Assembly (NCBI RefSeq): GCF_024436065.1 | Contig: NZ_JANFNS010000008.1 | Coordinates: forward strand, 1 to 64,000 | Direction of reading: 5' to 3' | Length of the DNA: 64,000 bases | Source of the DNA: Saccharibacillus sp. JS10 | Lineage (GTDB): Bacteria > Bacillota > Bacilli > Paenibacillales > Paenibacillaceae | Shown: positions 28,487-37,006 of the stretch, one piece after another | How positions within the stretch are numbered: position 1 is the first letter of the stretch | How the letters are laid out: every line of letters begins with the position of its first letter | Made by a program: the position numbers and the translations under genes | Notes under the pieces: generated by a model | Database searches by the model: none | The model's input: only the letters and a program-made list of their open reading frames with translations | Told to the model about the DNA's origin: nothing

Positions 28487-29857
28487 TTACCAACCCAAGT
28501 AAGGCACTGGATTCACAGGCTCACCGTTGATCCGTACTTCGAAGTGCAAGTGAGGGCCGGTCGAATTTCCTGTCGAACCGACTTCCGCAATTTTTTGTCC
28601 GCGCGCTACCGTCTGACCTGGAGAAACGACGATGCCGCCTTCGCGAATATGGCCGTATAACGTCCATACGCCGTTCCCGTGATCGACAATGACGGTATTT
28701 CCGTAACCATTCCACCACTGAGCGACAGTGACGACGCCGCCTTCCGCAGCGTGAATATCTGTGCCTTGCGGCGCTGCCATATCTACACCGGTATGCTTTT
28801 TCACTTTACCGGTAATCGGATGCACGCGAGTCCCGAAGCCGGATGACATGCGGTAGTTGTTAACTGGAGTTAACATCGCACCGCTGCTGGACGGAGTCGA
28901 ACCCGACGAAGAATCCGAGGTGTCTTCTTTGTATGAATAATCGGTTTTAGCCGGTGCTTCTACTGCTGCTGCGGCGCGAGCGGCTTCCGCTTCGGCAGCG
29001 CGTTGCTCTTCTGCTTTTTTCGCCGCTGCGGCTTGACGTGCTTTTTCTTGAGCGACGCGCAATGCTTCTTCGGCTGCGGCTCTACGCTGCGCTTCTTCGA
29101 TCTCACGCTTTTCGCGCTCCAGATCCGAACGCTTTGTCGCAAACTCGATTAACATCGCATCTTGTTCTTGACTGATTTCGCCAGCTTCTTCGATATCAAT
29201 CTCGTACTGTGCAATCAGCTTGCGCTTTTCTTCTTCTTTGGCATCCAGTTCTTTTTTGTGAGATTGAACTTCAGCCAATAATGTTTTTTGCTTGGCAAGC
29301 TGGGTTTCTAACTCAGACTGCTTTTGCACGACAATCTCTTGATCGCGCTTTTGCTCGTCCAAAATATTTTGATCTTGCCCGATGATGCGTTTGATCGAAT
29401 CGGCACGGCTCAAAAAGTCGCTAAAATCAGCCGAAGCCATTAATACATCCAGATACGAAACGGCACCGTCTGTGTACATCATACGTACGCGCGTATCGAG
29501 AAATCCTTCGCGCTCAGCGATCCGTTTTTTTGCTTGCTCCAGCTCTTGCTTCGTTTGTTCAAGCTGCGCTTCCGTATCCGACAATTCGACTGTTACTTGC
29601 GTCAGCTTATTGCCTACGACTTCAATATTGGCAAGAACTTTTTCCAAATATTCTGCTGTTTTATCTTTATTGCGCTCAGCTGTTTTTTTATCGGCATCCG
29701 CTGCTTTTTTCTCAGCTTGTGCATCTTGTTGTTTTTGTTGAAGTTCTTTCAGCTGACGGTCGATTTTGTCGGTCGATCCTGCTGCATAAGAGTTAGCAGG
29801 TTGCATGATAGCGGCAGTCAACAAAATACCGGCAAATACAGAAGCTGTTTTTTTCAA
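28487..29857 (-). CDS. Murein hydrolase activator, EnvC-like coiled coil with LytM (M23) domain
   Basis: A signal peptide (about 1-25, ends SYAAG) leads to two long coiled-coil stretches (about 30-120 and 155-300, very rich in Q/K/E/A). A Ser/Pro linker and a C-terminal M23 LytM domain (about 330-456) follow. Zinc ligands are seen in HTGVD and HLHFEV, and the first HPITGK segment is intact, so it may be an active endopeptidase. Directly after ftsX in the same orientation, it is the likely partner of FtsEX, as EnvC is in E. coli and CwlO in Bacillus. Confidence 0.86.
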   Translation of the reverse strand: MKKTASVFAGILLTAAIMQPANSYAAGSTDKIDRQLKELQQKQQDAQAEKKAADADKKTAERNKDKTAEYLEKVLANIEVVGNKLTQVTVELSDTEAQLEQTKQELEQAKKRIAEREGFLDTRVRMMYTDGAVSYLDVLMASADFSDFLSRADSIKRIIGQDQNILDEQKRDQEIVVQKQSELETQLAKQKTLLAEVQSHKKELDAKEEEKRKLIAQYEIDIEEAGEISQEQDAMLIEFATKRSDLEREKREIEEAQRRAAAEEALRVAQEKARQAAAAKKAEEQRAAEAEAARAAAAVEAPAKTDYSYKEDTSDSSSGSTPSSSGAMLTPVNNYRMSSGFGTRVHPITGKVKKHTGVDMAAPQGTDIHAAEGGVVTVAQWWNGYGNTVIVDHGNGVWTLYGHIREGGIVVSPGQTVARGQKIAEVGSTGNSTGPHLHFEVRINGEPVNPVPYLGW

Positions 29858-29909
29858 AGCGAGTTCCCATCCTTTACTTTCGGATTATGGTAAATGAACG
29901 ATAGTGTCA

Positions 29910-30818
29910 TTAAACTTTTAAAAATTTACGAATCGATATGGTACTGCCCCAAGCTCCGATCAAAAATCCAAGCCCGACCAGCAGAATACTGAACCACATC
30001 CAGACGTCCGTGAGTGGAATCAAAGTGAACAAAGCCGATGTCCAACCCGACGCGGCAACTTCCAGTCTGGAGTAACCGTAAAGTAAAATAGCTAGCGTAA
30101 TCCCAGAGCCCGTCAATCCGATCAGCACGCCTTCGATAAAGAAAGGCCAGCGGATAAAACGGTTCGTCGCACCGACCAGCTTCATAATCGCGATCTCTCT
30201 ACGACGAGCGATAATCGTGACTTTGATCGTGTTCGCGATCAAGAACATCGCCATGACACCCAGTGCAATCACGAGTACAATTCCGACAACACGAATCGTT
30301 TGCGTCCACTGGAATAAGCGTTCCGCTGTTCCTTTGCCGTAATCCACATCATAGATCGGTCCATCTGGATTCACACCGTTCAGCGCTGAGATTTTATCTG
30401 CGACAAACGGTACGGTCGTAGCTTCGATGACTTGGACTTTGAATGTATCAGGAAGAGGATTGGTACCTGTTTCCTCGTACCCCTTCACCATTGCGTCGCC
30501 TAGCGTCTGACGCATCGTTTCCAAGCCGTCTTTTTTCGAAATAAAAGTGACATTTTGTACTTCCGGCATATCTTGAATCTCTTGCGAAACTTTATCGCGT
30601 TCGGCTTGATCGATATTGAGATTCAGATAAACACTGATCTCGACTTGCTTATCGGCTTCATCCGCTGCACGATCCAAATTCAATACGAGAAGCAGTGCTA
30701 CGCCAAGCAAAGAAAGAGATACGATAATCGACATGATCGAAGCGATCGACATCCAACCGTTGCGGAATACGTTTTTCGTGCCTTCGCGAAAATGCCGCAG
30801 AAGGGTATTAAAATTCAT
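29910..30818 (-). CDS. ftsX: Cell division ABC transporter permease FtsX
   Basis: FtsX is the membrane half of FtsEX, which passes ATPase signals to an outer cell-wall hydrolase. There are four predicted helices (about 24-46, 176-198, 222-245, 270-290) with one large outer loop (about 50-170) that would bind the coiled-coil partner. The cytoplasmic coupling stretch IARRREIAIMKLVGATNRFIRWPFFIEG is classic. The length is 302 aa. It overlaps the end of ftsE by 11 bp. Confidence 0.94.
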   Translation of the reverse strand: MNFNTLLRHFREGTKNVFRNGWMSIASIMSIIVSLSLLGVALLLVLNLDRAADEADKQVEISVYLNLNIDQAERDKVSQEIQDMPEVQNVTFISKKDGLETMRQTLGDAMVKGYEETGTNPLPDTFKVQVIEATTVPFVADKISALNGVNPDGPIYDVDYGKGTAERLFQWTQTIRVVGIVLVIALGVMAMFLIANTIKVTIIARRREIAIMKLVGATNRFIRWPFFIEGVLIGLTGSGITLAILLYGYSRLEVAASGWTSALFTLIPLTDVWMWFSILLVGLGFLIGAWGSTISIRKFLKV

Positions 30819-31494
30819 AACCGTATTCTCCCCTCAACTGGTCGCGCACGACATTTCCGTCTTCGATCGCGAGTACGCGTTTGCGCATCGTATTTACAAT
30901 TTCTTTGTTATGTGTAGCCATAACTATTGTCGTGCCTCGGAAATTAATCTCGTCGAGCAGCTGCATGATGCCCCAAGAAGTCTCCGGATCCAAGTTACCG
31001 GTCGGTTCGTCCGCGACAATCACAGAAGGATTGTTGACGATCGCGCGCGCGATTGCGACGCGCTGTTGTTCGCCGCCCGACAGATGCGCCGGTTCGCGGT
31101 TCGCTTTGCTTTTCAGACCGACCAGATCCAGCACTTCCATAACCCGCTTTTTCATTTGCTTGCGTGGGGCTTCGATCACTTCCATCGCAAACGCCACATT
31201 TTCATAAGCGGTTAACTTCGGCAACAATCGATAATCTTGAAAAATAACTCCGATGTTACGGCGAAGCAGTGGAATATTACGTTGCTTCAGTTTCCCCAAA
31301 TTAAATCCGTTCACGGAAATCTGTCCTTTGGTCGGGACTTCTTCCCGGTACATCAACTTCATAAACGTGGATTTACCTGCACCCGAAGGACCGACGACAT
31401 AGACGAATTCGCTACGGTCGATCTGAACAGACACCCCTTTGAGCGCATGCGTTCCATTCGGATACGTTTTCCACACATCCTGCATATCAATCAC
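30808..31494 (-). CDS. ftsE: Cell division ABC transporter ATPase FtsE
   Basis: Cytoplasmic ABC ATPase that drives FtsX. Walker A VGPSGAGKSTFMK, signature LSGGEQQRVAIARA, Walker B VIVADEPTGNLD and the His switch MATHNKE are present. The frame is open to an ATG at 31557, but nothing resembling a ribosome site precedes it. The GTG at 31494 has GGGAAGTG upstream and gives 228 aa, the family's standard length. The start remains uncertain. A 16-bp palindrome and a -10-like TACAAT lie about 160 bp further upstream. Confidence 0.92.
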   Translation of the reverse strand: MIDMQDVWKTYPNGTHALKGVSVQIDRSEFVYVVGPSGAGKSTFMKLMYREEVPTKGQISVNGFNLGKLKQRNIPLLRRNIGVIFQDYRLLPKLTAYENVAFAMEVIEAPRKQMKKRVMEVLDLVGLKSKANREPAHLSGGEQQRVAIARAIVNNPSVIVADEPTGNLDPETSWGIMQLLDEINFRGTTIVMATHNKEIVNTMRKRVLAIEDGNVVRDQLRGEYGYEF

Positions 31495-31653
31495 AGTATC
31501 ACTTCCCGAGTTTTGATTGGCCACCTGAGCGTATTTTGCGTCCCCTCGCACGCCCATCGTTCTGGAGTACCGCCTGTATGTTGCGGCTTATCTATATGCA
31601 GTCCCGACTTCAGTTCGTCAATCGGTCGAGACATCTAAGCTTTTCTCTATGTA

Positions 31654-31675
31654 GTCATTGTAACAAATTTGTTAC
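31654..31675 (-). promoter_or_regulatory. Palindrome next to a -10-like box upstream of ftsE
   Basis: GTAACAAATTTGTTAC (31660-31675) is a perfect 16-bp palindrome. On the minus strand its end merges into TACAAT, a possible -10 box directed at ftsE. No good -35 is present, so the promoter is tentative. A dimeric regulator or an activator-dependent promoter is possible. Confidence 0.4.
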
Positions 31676-31747
31676 TCCATGAGTAGAGACCCGGATTTCC
31701 CATCCTGCGCAAAACCGGGGGGAGGTTTTTCTTATTTCCTTCTTTTT

Positions 31748-31788
31748 GAAAAAAGCTTCGGGCACGCTAACCAGCGGCTCCGAAGCTT
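31748..31788 (-). terminator. Terminator of the pilus assembly operon
   Basis: On the minus strand AAGCTTCGG / CCGAAGCTT with an inner CGCT-GGTT-AGCG pairing is followed by TTTTTTC. It lies about 100 bp past the pilO stop and separates it from ftsE. Confidence 0.85.
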
Positions 31789-31891
31789 ACGGGGTGCTTC
31801 CCCGGCGTATGTTCTATTTCATTTCAAACATGCACACTCAGTATAACCGATGACTGATACGAGCGTCCAGCGCAGCAAACTTCATCGACAA

Positions 31892-32545
31892 TTAAGGTGT
31901 TGTCTCTGTCGCTGCGTCTGTAGATGTCCCGGTATCGCCTGTGGTAGCTTCCGGCGCAGCTGACGCCTGAGCTTGCGGCAAATAGCTAGCTTTGAAAGTT
32001 ACCGTCGCTTCAAGCAGCGATCCGTTGAATACATAAGGCTTGTTGAACGAAAATTGCTCGATCGAAGTGATTCGCGGCAAATTCTGAATAGCTTTCATCC
32101 AAGCTTTGATCCCGTTATAGTCGCTTTGGATATTCACCGTCACATATACTCCAGCCACAGAACCCGATGCAGGAATTTGCGTTTCGCTCGTTGCGGACTC
32201 GCTGCCCGGAATATTATCGGCAAAAGTCGCATCGGACAAAATCACGTTCGTCGCAAGCCCTACTTTGTACAGATCGCTTACGATCTGCTCTTGGTTAGCG
32301 CTGCTTGGAAGTTTTTGCGTGACTTCTTCATCGCTAAGTTCAGCGGCTCCCGCACCTTTTAACTCTTCGATTTTACGTCCGAAAATTTCGTTTTCTTGTT
32401 GCAGACGCGTCACTTCGCCTTGTTGAAAAGCAATATCGTCCGCTTGTGGACGGATCATCAGCATGTACGGGACAAGCAGCAGTAAAAACAATACCGCTAC
32501 GCCCAATATAAGCCCTTGGCGATTATTATGGATTCGTTCCAGCAT
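31892..32545 (-). CDS. pilO: Type IV pilus inner-membrane alignment protein PilO-like
   Basis: A 217-aa protein with one N-terminal helix (about 12-31), a short coiled coil (about 35-65), and a periplasm-type ferredoxin-like domain (about 90-190; VAGVYVTVNIQSDYNGIKAWMKAIQNLPRI). The tail is low-complexity Ala/Thr. This is the PilO plan. It overlaps the pilM-pilN fusion gene by 20 bp and closes the pilus operon. Confidence 0.78.
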   Translation of the reverse strand: MLERIHNNRQGLILGVAVLFLLLLVPYMLMIRPQADDIAFQQGEVTRLQQENEIFGRKIEELKGAGAAELSDEEVTQKLPSSANQEQIVSDLYKVGLATNVILSDATFADNIPGSESATSETQIPASGSVAGVYVTVNIQSDYNGIKAWMKAIQNLPRITSIEQFSFNKPYVFNGSLLEATVTFKASYLPQAQASAAPEATTGDTGTSTDAATETTP

Positions 32546-34214
32546 TGACGCTCTCCTCCTGTGTCGAAAGATCCGAAGCAGCAGCTCCAGGCGCGATCGT
32601 TTCTCCTATCGATTGTACCGATTGCGCAGCGGCATCTTGATTGACTGTTCCGTTTACATCCGAAGTCGCATTTTGCATCGAAACGCTATATACGACGGCA
32701 TACAACCCGCTTGCGCTTTGCATGCTTCCGTTACCGGTATCTGTTTCTTCAGCCAAGCTTGCAATCGAAGCATTCGTCACAAAGGACATTCTCTTCAACC
32801 TTGCCAAGTAAGCGGCGGCATCATCGATTTTAGCCACGTCTACGGTCAAATCTACAGTGCTGTTTTGCGAATATGAAATATCGCGAACAACCGCACCTTG
32901 GGTTAATCCTTTATCCAATTCTTCGATCACGGCAACTGCGTCCATACGCATTGCTTCAAGCTCTGCGATCAAGACGCTTGGTGCGCCGCCTTTGCCTTGC
33001 AGACTTGCAAGTTCAAGCTGTTTCACGTCGCTATCGGATTGAAGGCTGCTCGCCTGCTGAGTCAGACTTTCCAGTTCGCTTTTTTGCATTACATAGAAGG
33101 TCGCTACGCCTGCTGCTGCCAACAACCAGATCACTAACAAAGCAGCCAGCGCATACGGCAATACTTTCGCTTCCCGGTCTTCGCGCGGAAGCAAGTCGAT
33201 CAAGCTGTTTTTGTCATCACGCAGCGCAGCTCCGACCGCTACCCGATACAGGTTGATCGAGGCGTCTTCGACTTTGCCCGGTGCTTCTTCAAGCAGCAGT
33301 TGTTCAATCTGGATATCCGCTAGCGCTTGATCCAATTCGCCAACCAATTGACGGCGGCTTACTGCCGAACCTGTGACTACGATTTCGGTAATCCGCGCCG
33401 TTCCGTCATGTAGGCTGTACTGATAAAAGTTCAGCATACGCGAGACTTCGGCAGTAATCTCCAGAATCTGTTCCGACGACAAACTTTCTTCGCCTAACGC
33501 CGATTTTTGAGCCAAATACGACTCGGACTGGAACATCGGCGTTTCTTCCGCTAAATCCAGCAAGTTAATCGTACGCATAAATACGGGATGACCTTCGCGG
33601 AACATATACACGTCAAGCTGGGAATGTTCCAAATGTACAAGCATCGTATCGGCAAAAGGTTTGCCTTGCGCGATTTCGGCTACCCGTCCGAGTGCAGTCG
33701 CTGAGACTTCCACACTATCTGTCTTGATCCCGGCTTCTTCCAAAATCCCGATGTACGCATTGATCAGGTTTTTAGGCGCAGCAAATACAAGGACACGCGT
33801 CATTTCTTCTTCGGTGCCGTCTTCTTGCATCACTTGTTCGCGGCCGACCGGAATAAAATCATACACCGGCTCTTCGAATGGCAAATGCAGACCCGTCTCG
33901 ACTTCAAGCGCAACCAATTGCTGTACCTGCTTCGTATTCACTGCTGGGATATTCATTTTCCGAATAATCACTTGTGAAGGCGGTATAGATAACGCAACGT
34001 GACTTCCTTTTAACCCTTCTTGCTCGACCCAATCCCGAATCTGCGAACGTAACTTTTCTTCATCGGGAATCTGGTTTTCAATAATCGTTCCAGGTTCTAG
34101 TGGCAAAAAGGCTTTCTTTTCGATTTCCCACGTTTTGTTGTTTTTGAGTTGAATAAAGCGGACGCCTGTCTGTTCGATCGTCAGTCCCGCTTTTTTATTT
34201 CCGAGTCCCAGCAT
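32526..34214 (-). CDS. Natural PilM-PilN fusion protein of the pilus alignment complex
   Basis: Residues 1-335 are an actin-like PilM (GLTIEQTGVRFIQL ... VALSIPPSQVIIRKMNIP ... VVTGSAVSRRQL). They run directly into IDLLP (339-343), equivalent to the INLLP cytoplasmic start of PilN. A membrane helix (about 352-376), a coiled coil and a PilN ferredoxin-like domain follow. In Pseudomonas and Thermus these are separate genes, and PilN's N-terminus docks in a PilM groove; here the two are covalently joined. ATG at 34214, AGGAGG upstream. It sits between pilD and pilO. Confidence 0.83.
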   Translation of the reverse strand: MLGLGNKKAGLTIEQTGVRFIQLKNNKTWEIEKKAFLPLEPGTIIENQIPDEEKLRSQIRDWVEQEGLKGSHVALSIPPSQVIIRKMNIPAVNTKQVQQLVALEVETGLHLPFEEPVYDFIPVGREQVMQEDGTEEEMTRVLVFAAPKNLINAYIGILEEAGIKTDSVEVSATALGRVAEIAQGKPFADTMLVHLEHSQLDVYMFREGHPVFMRTINLLDLAEETPMFQSESYLAQKSALGEESLSSEQILEITAEVSRMLNFYQYSLHDGTARITEIVVTGSAVSRRQLVGELDQALADIQIEQLLLEEAPGKVEDASINLYRVAVGAALRDDKNSLIDLLPREDREAKVLPYALAALLVIWLLAAAGVATFYVMQKSELESLTQQASSLQSDSDVKQLELASLQGKGGAPSVLIAELEAMRMDAVAVIEELDKGLTQGAVVRDISYSQNSTVDLTVDVAKIDDAAAYLARLKRMSFVTNASIASLAEETDTGNGSMQSASGLYAVVYSVSMQNATSDVNGTVNQDAAAQSVQSIGETIAPGAAASDLSTQEESVNAGTNP

Positions 34215-34229
34215 ACCCGTTATGTCCTC

Positions 34230-34985
34230 CTAACCGATCAGCGATAGATATCCACTAATAATTTGTGTTCCGTACAGATAAGCGATACACGATCCAAGCG
34301 CAAGCCACGGACCGAACGGAATCGGCTGCTTGCGTTGTACCACTTTCAAACCAATCAGGATCATGCCGACAATCGTACCGAATGCACAAGCTAATATAAA
34401 AGCCAGTACCGCGGGTCCGATTCCAAGCACAAGCCCGCATAGCGCAAACAATTTGACGTCTCCCATTCCCATGCCGCCTTTGGTAAGCAAGACGATCAGC
34501 AAGATCAATCCGCCTCCAAAAAGTCCGCCAAGCCCATAATGCCACCATGCCTGTTCCATAAAAACAAACCGAAGTACGATCAGGATCGGCGCGAAAAACA
34601 GCAGCACTTTGTTGGGAATAAGCATATATTTCAAATCCGCGACCGTGACGATTACGCATAAGCTGGACAAAACGATTCCAATCGCAGCGGCTCCCGTCAA
34701 GCCAAAACGGAGAAACATCCATAAGAATAAAATCCCGGTCGCCGCTTCGAAAAGAGGATAGACCGCTGAGAACTTAACGCCGCAATGACGGCATTTTCCA
34801 CGCGAGAACAAATAACTGAATACCGGAACCATATCTTTTGCGCCCAGTCTCGTCTGACAGTTGCCGCAGCGAGATGGCGGGTGTACCACAGATTCGCCGA
34901 CCGGAACCCGAAGACCGACGACGTTGAAAAAAGAACCGAATAGAAGACCGACGACAGTGACGTAGATCGATAGAAAGATCATCAT
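34230..34985 (-). CDS. pilD: Prepilin peptidase / N-methyltransferase PilD (A24A)
   Basis: This integral membrane aspartyl protease cleaves prepilin leaders and methylates the new N-terminus. The methylase region has the four-Cys motif CGNC ... CRHC (about 40-68). The two catalytic Asp residues lie in VADLKYMLIP and GMGDVKLF. About eight hydrophobic segments are seen, and the length is 251 aa. Two adjacent ATGs can start it; no good ribosome site is seen. It lies after pilA and an internal terminator, 15 bp before the pilM-pilN fusion gene. Confidence 0.92.
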   Translation of the reverse strand: MMIFLSIYVTVVGLLFGSFFNVVGLRVPVGESVVHPPSRCGNCQTRLGAKDMVPVFSYLFSRGKCRHCGVKFSAVYPLFEAATGILFLWMFLRFGLTGAAAIGIVLSSLCVIVTVADLKYMLIPNKVLLFFAPILIVLRFVFMEQAWWHYGLGGLFGGGLILLIVLLTKGGMGMGDVKLFALCGLVLGIGPAVLAFILACAFGTIVGMILIGLKVVQRKQPIPFGPWLALGSCIAYLYGTQIISGYLSLIG

Positions 34986-35090
34986 GGGCTTAGGACACTC
35001 TTTGCAAAAGGGAGTTCCAGACTAAAAGGTTGTTCCAATCGCTGTTACCCTCCGATTTTTGGATTGTGATTGAAGTTAAGGCATAAAGAG

Positions 35091-35121
35091 AAACCGGAAA
35101 AACGGGTGGTTTTTCCGGTTT
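35091..35121 (-). terminator. Internal terminator or attenuator after the major pilin gene
   Basis: AAACCGGAAAAAC (35091-35103) and GTTTTTCCGGTTT (35109-35121) form a 13-bp stem. On the minus strand the T run after it is poor (CTCTTT), so readthrough into pilD is likely. This could set high pilin levels compared with the assembly proteins. Confidence 0.65.
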
Positions 35122-35145
35122 GTTTTTATTGAAAATATTTTCGAA

Positions 35146-35664
35146 TTACTTGTTACCGGCTTTCGTTGGGGTAGCTTTTAACACTTCGTCAGCAGTGTAA
35201 TCTCTAGTAACCTTACCATCTGAGAGAACCACGCCCTCTAAGTCGCCGCTAGTAGCTGCGAATTTAACATTACTAGCTGCAGAATCTAGAGCTTGTTTAG
35301 TACTTGGAAGAGATACAGATGTTTCAAGATATTTCGCGTCGATTAGAGTTTTTACAGTAATCGTACCTGCACCTTTGAAATCTCCGTTTTTCTCGCCAGT
35401 TACATAAAGTCGAGCTGCATCGTAAACTTGACGAGCACTAGACACATCTGCACTAACTCTAGAATTGTTGATGATGTTGCTAATCAAAGGAATTGCAATA
35501 ACTGCGATAATTGCAATGATAACCAGTACTGCCAAGAGCTCAATCAGAGTAAAGCCTTTTTCGTCTTTGCCCATTTTTGCCCATACGCGTTTCATAAAGC
35601 TTTGCTTACCTGCTTCTTTAACTTCTACTTCTCCAACCATTTCTGCTACTTGTACTTGATTCAT
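35146..35664 (-). CDS. pilA: Major type IV pilin-like protein (PilA)
   Basis: The prepilin motif KDEKG/FTLIELLAVLVIIAIIAVIAIP, with Glu5 after the cleavage site, is unmistakable. The mature part is about 135 aa with a small C-terminal globular domain and no Cys pair. The start is the ATG at 35664, where GGGAG lies 8 bp upstream. The leader is then about 37 residues, unusually long for this family, and begins with an acidic/Val-rich stretch. A GTG three codons earlier is too close to that site. It lies between pilC and pilD. Confidence 0.88.
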   Translation of the reverse strand: MNQVQVAEMVGEVEVKEAGKQSFMKRVWAKMGKDEKGFTLIELLAVLVIIAIIAVIAIPLISNIINNSRVSADVSSARQVYDAARLYVTGEKNGDFKGAGTITVKTLIDAKYLETSVSLPSTKQALDSAASNVKFAATSGDLEGVVLSDGKVTRDYTADEVLKATPTKAGNK

Positions 35665-35794
35665 TTTTTTCACTCCCGTGTGTTTTTTCGGATGTTCACA
35701 TCCGTTCTTGCCCGGGTCTTCTTAAAAGCCCCGTTTTGCGGCTTTCCACATATCTCATTTTTGAATGAGCGCTTCATGCAAAGCCGCATATGCA

Positions 35795-37006
35795 TTATCC
35801 CGATACGCTACTATACAACGAGAACATCGGCAGCATGATCGCCGCCATAATGACACCTACAACCGCCGCCAAGAAGGTAATCAAGATTGGCTCCAGCAGC
35901 GACTTCAAACGATCGACCGTATTATCGACGTCCATCTCGTAAAAGTCTGCGACTTTGCCCAGCATATCGCCTAGCGCACCCGTTTCTTCCCCGATTGCAA
36001 CCATTTGCGTCACAAGCGGCGGGAAGACCCAAGATTTTTCTAACGGCTCTGACAACGAACGACCTTGACGAAGCGAGTCTCCCGCATTTCGAATGACTTT
36101 ACCGATGACTTTGTTCCCGGCTACGTCTTCGACAATGGTGAGCGATTGAAGAACGGGAACCGCACTTGCGTATAATGAAGAAAAAGTACGGGTAAACTGT
36201 GCAATCGAACTTTTTTGATTCAGCTTGCCGAACACCGGAACTTTGAGCTTCGCATAATCGATCCAATACGAACCTTGTTCGGTTCGTTTTGCCACGAAGA
36301 ATCCAACGACTAAAATTAAAATGCCCAGTCCCCAGAAATACCAACCATGCTGAATGCTGTTACTGAGTGCCAGTACGACTTTTGTAATCGCCGGTAACTC
36401 TGCGTCGAACGAATCGAACATCGTAATGAACTGCGGAACGATCGCCCAGAGCAGATAGACTGTCGATACGATCGCCAACACCGCTACCGTCGCCGGATAA
36501 GTCAGTGCCGATTTTACTTTTTCCCGCGTCGAATGTTGCTTTTCGAAAAATACGGCTAGTCGATCCAGCGTACCTTCCAAATCACCCGTTTCTTCGCCCG
36601 CCCGTACCATACTCACGAACAAAGTCGGGAAGATTCGTTTGTGCTCTTGTACCGCTTGGGAAAACGGAATCCCTTTAAGCAGATTTGACGCAACTTGGAT
36701 CAACGCGTTTTTGAGCGCTTTGCTTTCGGTCTGCCCTGCCAAGATCGTCGTCGCATCCACGATCGTAATCCCGGCGCGGATCAAAGTTGCAAACTGCCTA
36801 CAGTAGATAATGAAGTGAATCGATTTGACCGGATTGCCGATATAGATTTCTTTCGCCAATACCGTGTTATTTTTCTCGACGAGCGAGAATACTTTCAGTC
36901 CGCGCTTGCGGAGTTCTTCCATCGCGGCGGCTTTGTCGCTGGCATTGAGTTTGCCTTTGAGCTGCTTGCCGCTACCGGTTCGCACCTGATATTCAAATTG
37001 TGCCAT
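35795..37006 (-). CDS. pilC: Type IV pilus inner-membrane platform protein PilC
   Basis: GspF/PilC-type platform protein of 403 aa. Two repeats of the T2SSF domain (about 70-193 and 270-395; FIIYCRQFATLIRAGI ... SSIAQFTRTFSSLYASAVPVLQSL) are seen, with three membrane helices (about 170-190, 218-240, 375-398). It couples the motors PilB and PilT to the pilin. Its ATG overlaps the pilT stop by one base (TGATG). Confidence 0.93.
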   Translation of the reverse strand: MAQFEYQVRTGSGKQLKGKLNASDKAAAMEELRKRGLKVFSLVEKNNTVLAKEIYIGNPVKSIHFIIYCRQFATLIRAGITIVDATTILAGQTESKALKNALIQVASNLLKGIPFSQAVQEHKRIFPTLFVSMVRAGEETGDLEGTLDRLAVFFEKQHSTREKVKSALTYPATVAVLAIVSTVYLLWAIVPQFITMFDSFDAELPAITKVVLALSNSIQHGWYFWGLGILILVVGFFVAKRTEQGSYWIDYAKLKVPVFGKLNQKSSIAQFTRTFSSLYASAVPVLQSLTIVEDVAGNKVIGKVIRNAGDSLRQGRSLSEPLEKSWVFPPLVTQMVAIGEETGALGDMLGKVADFYEMDVDNTVDRLKSLLEPILITFLAAVVGVIMAAIMLPMFSLYSSVSG

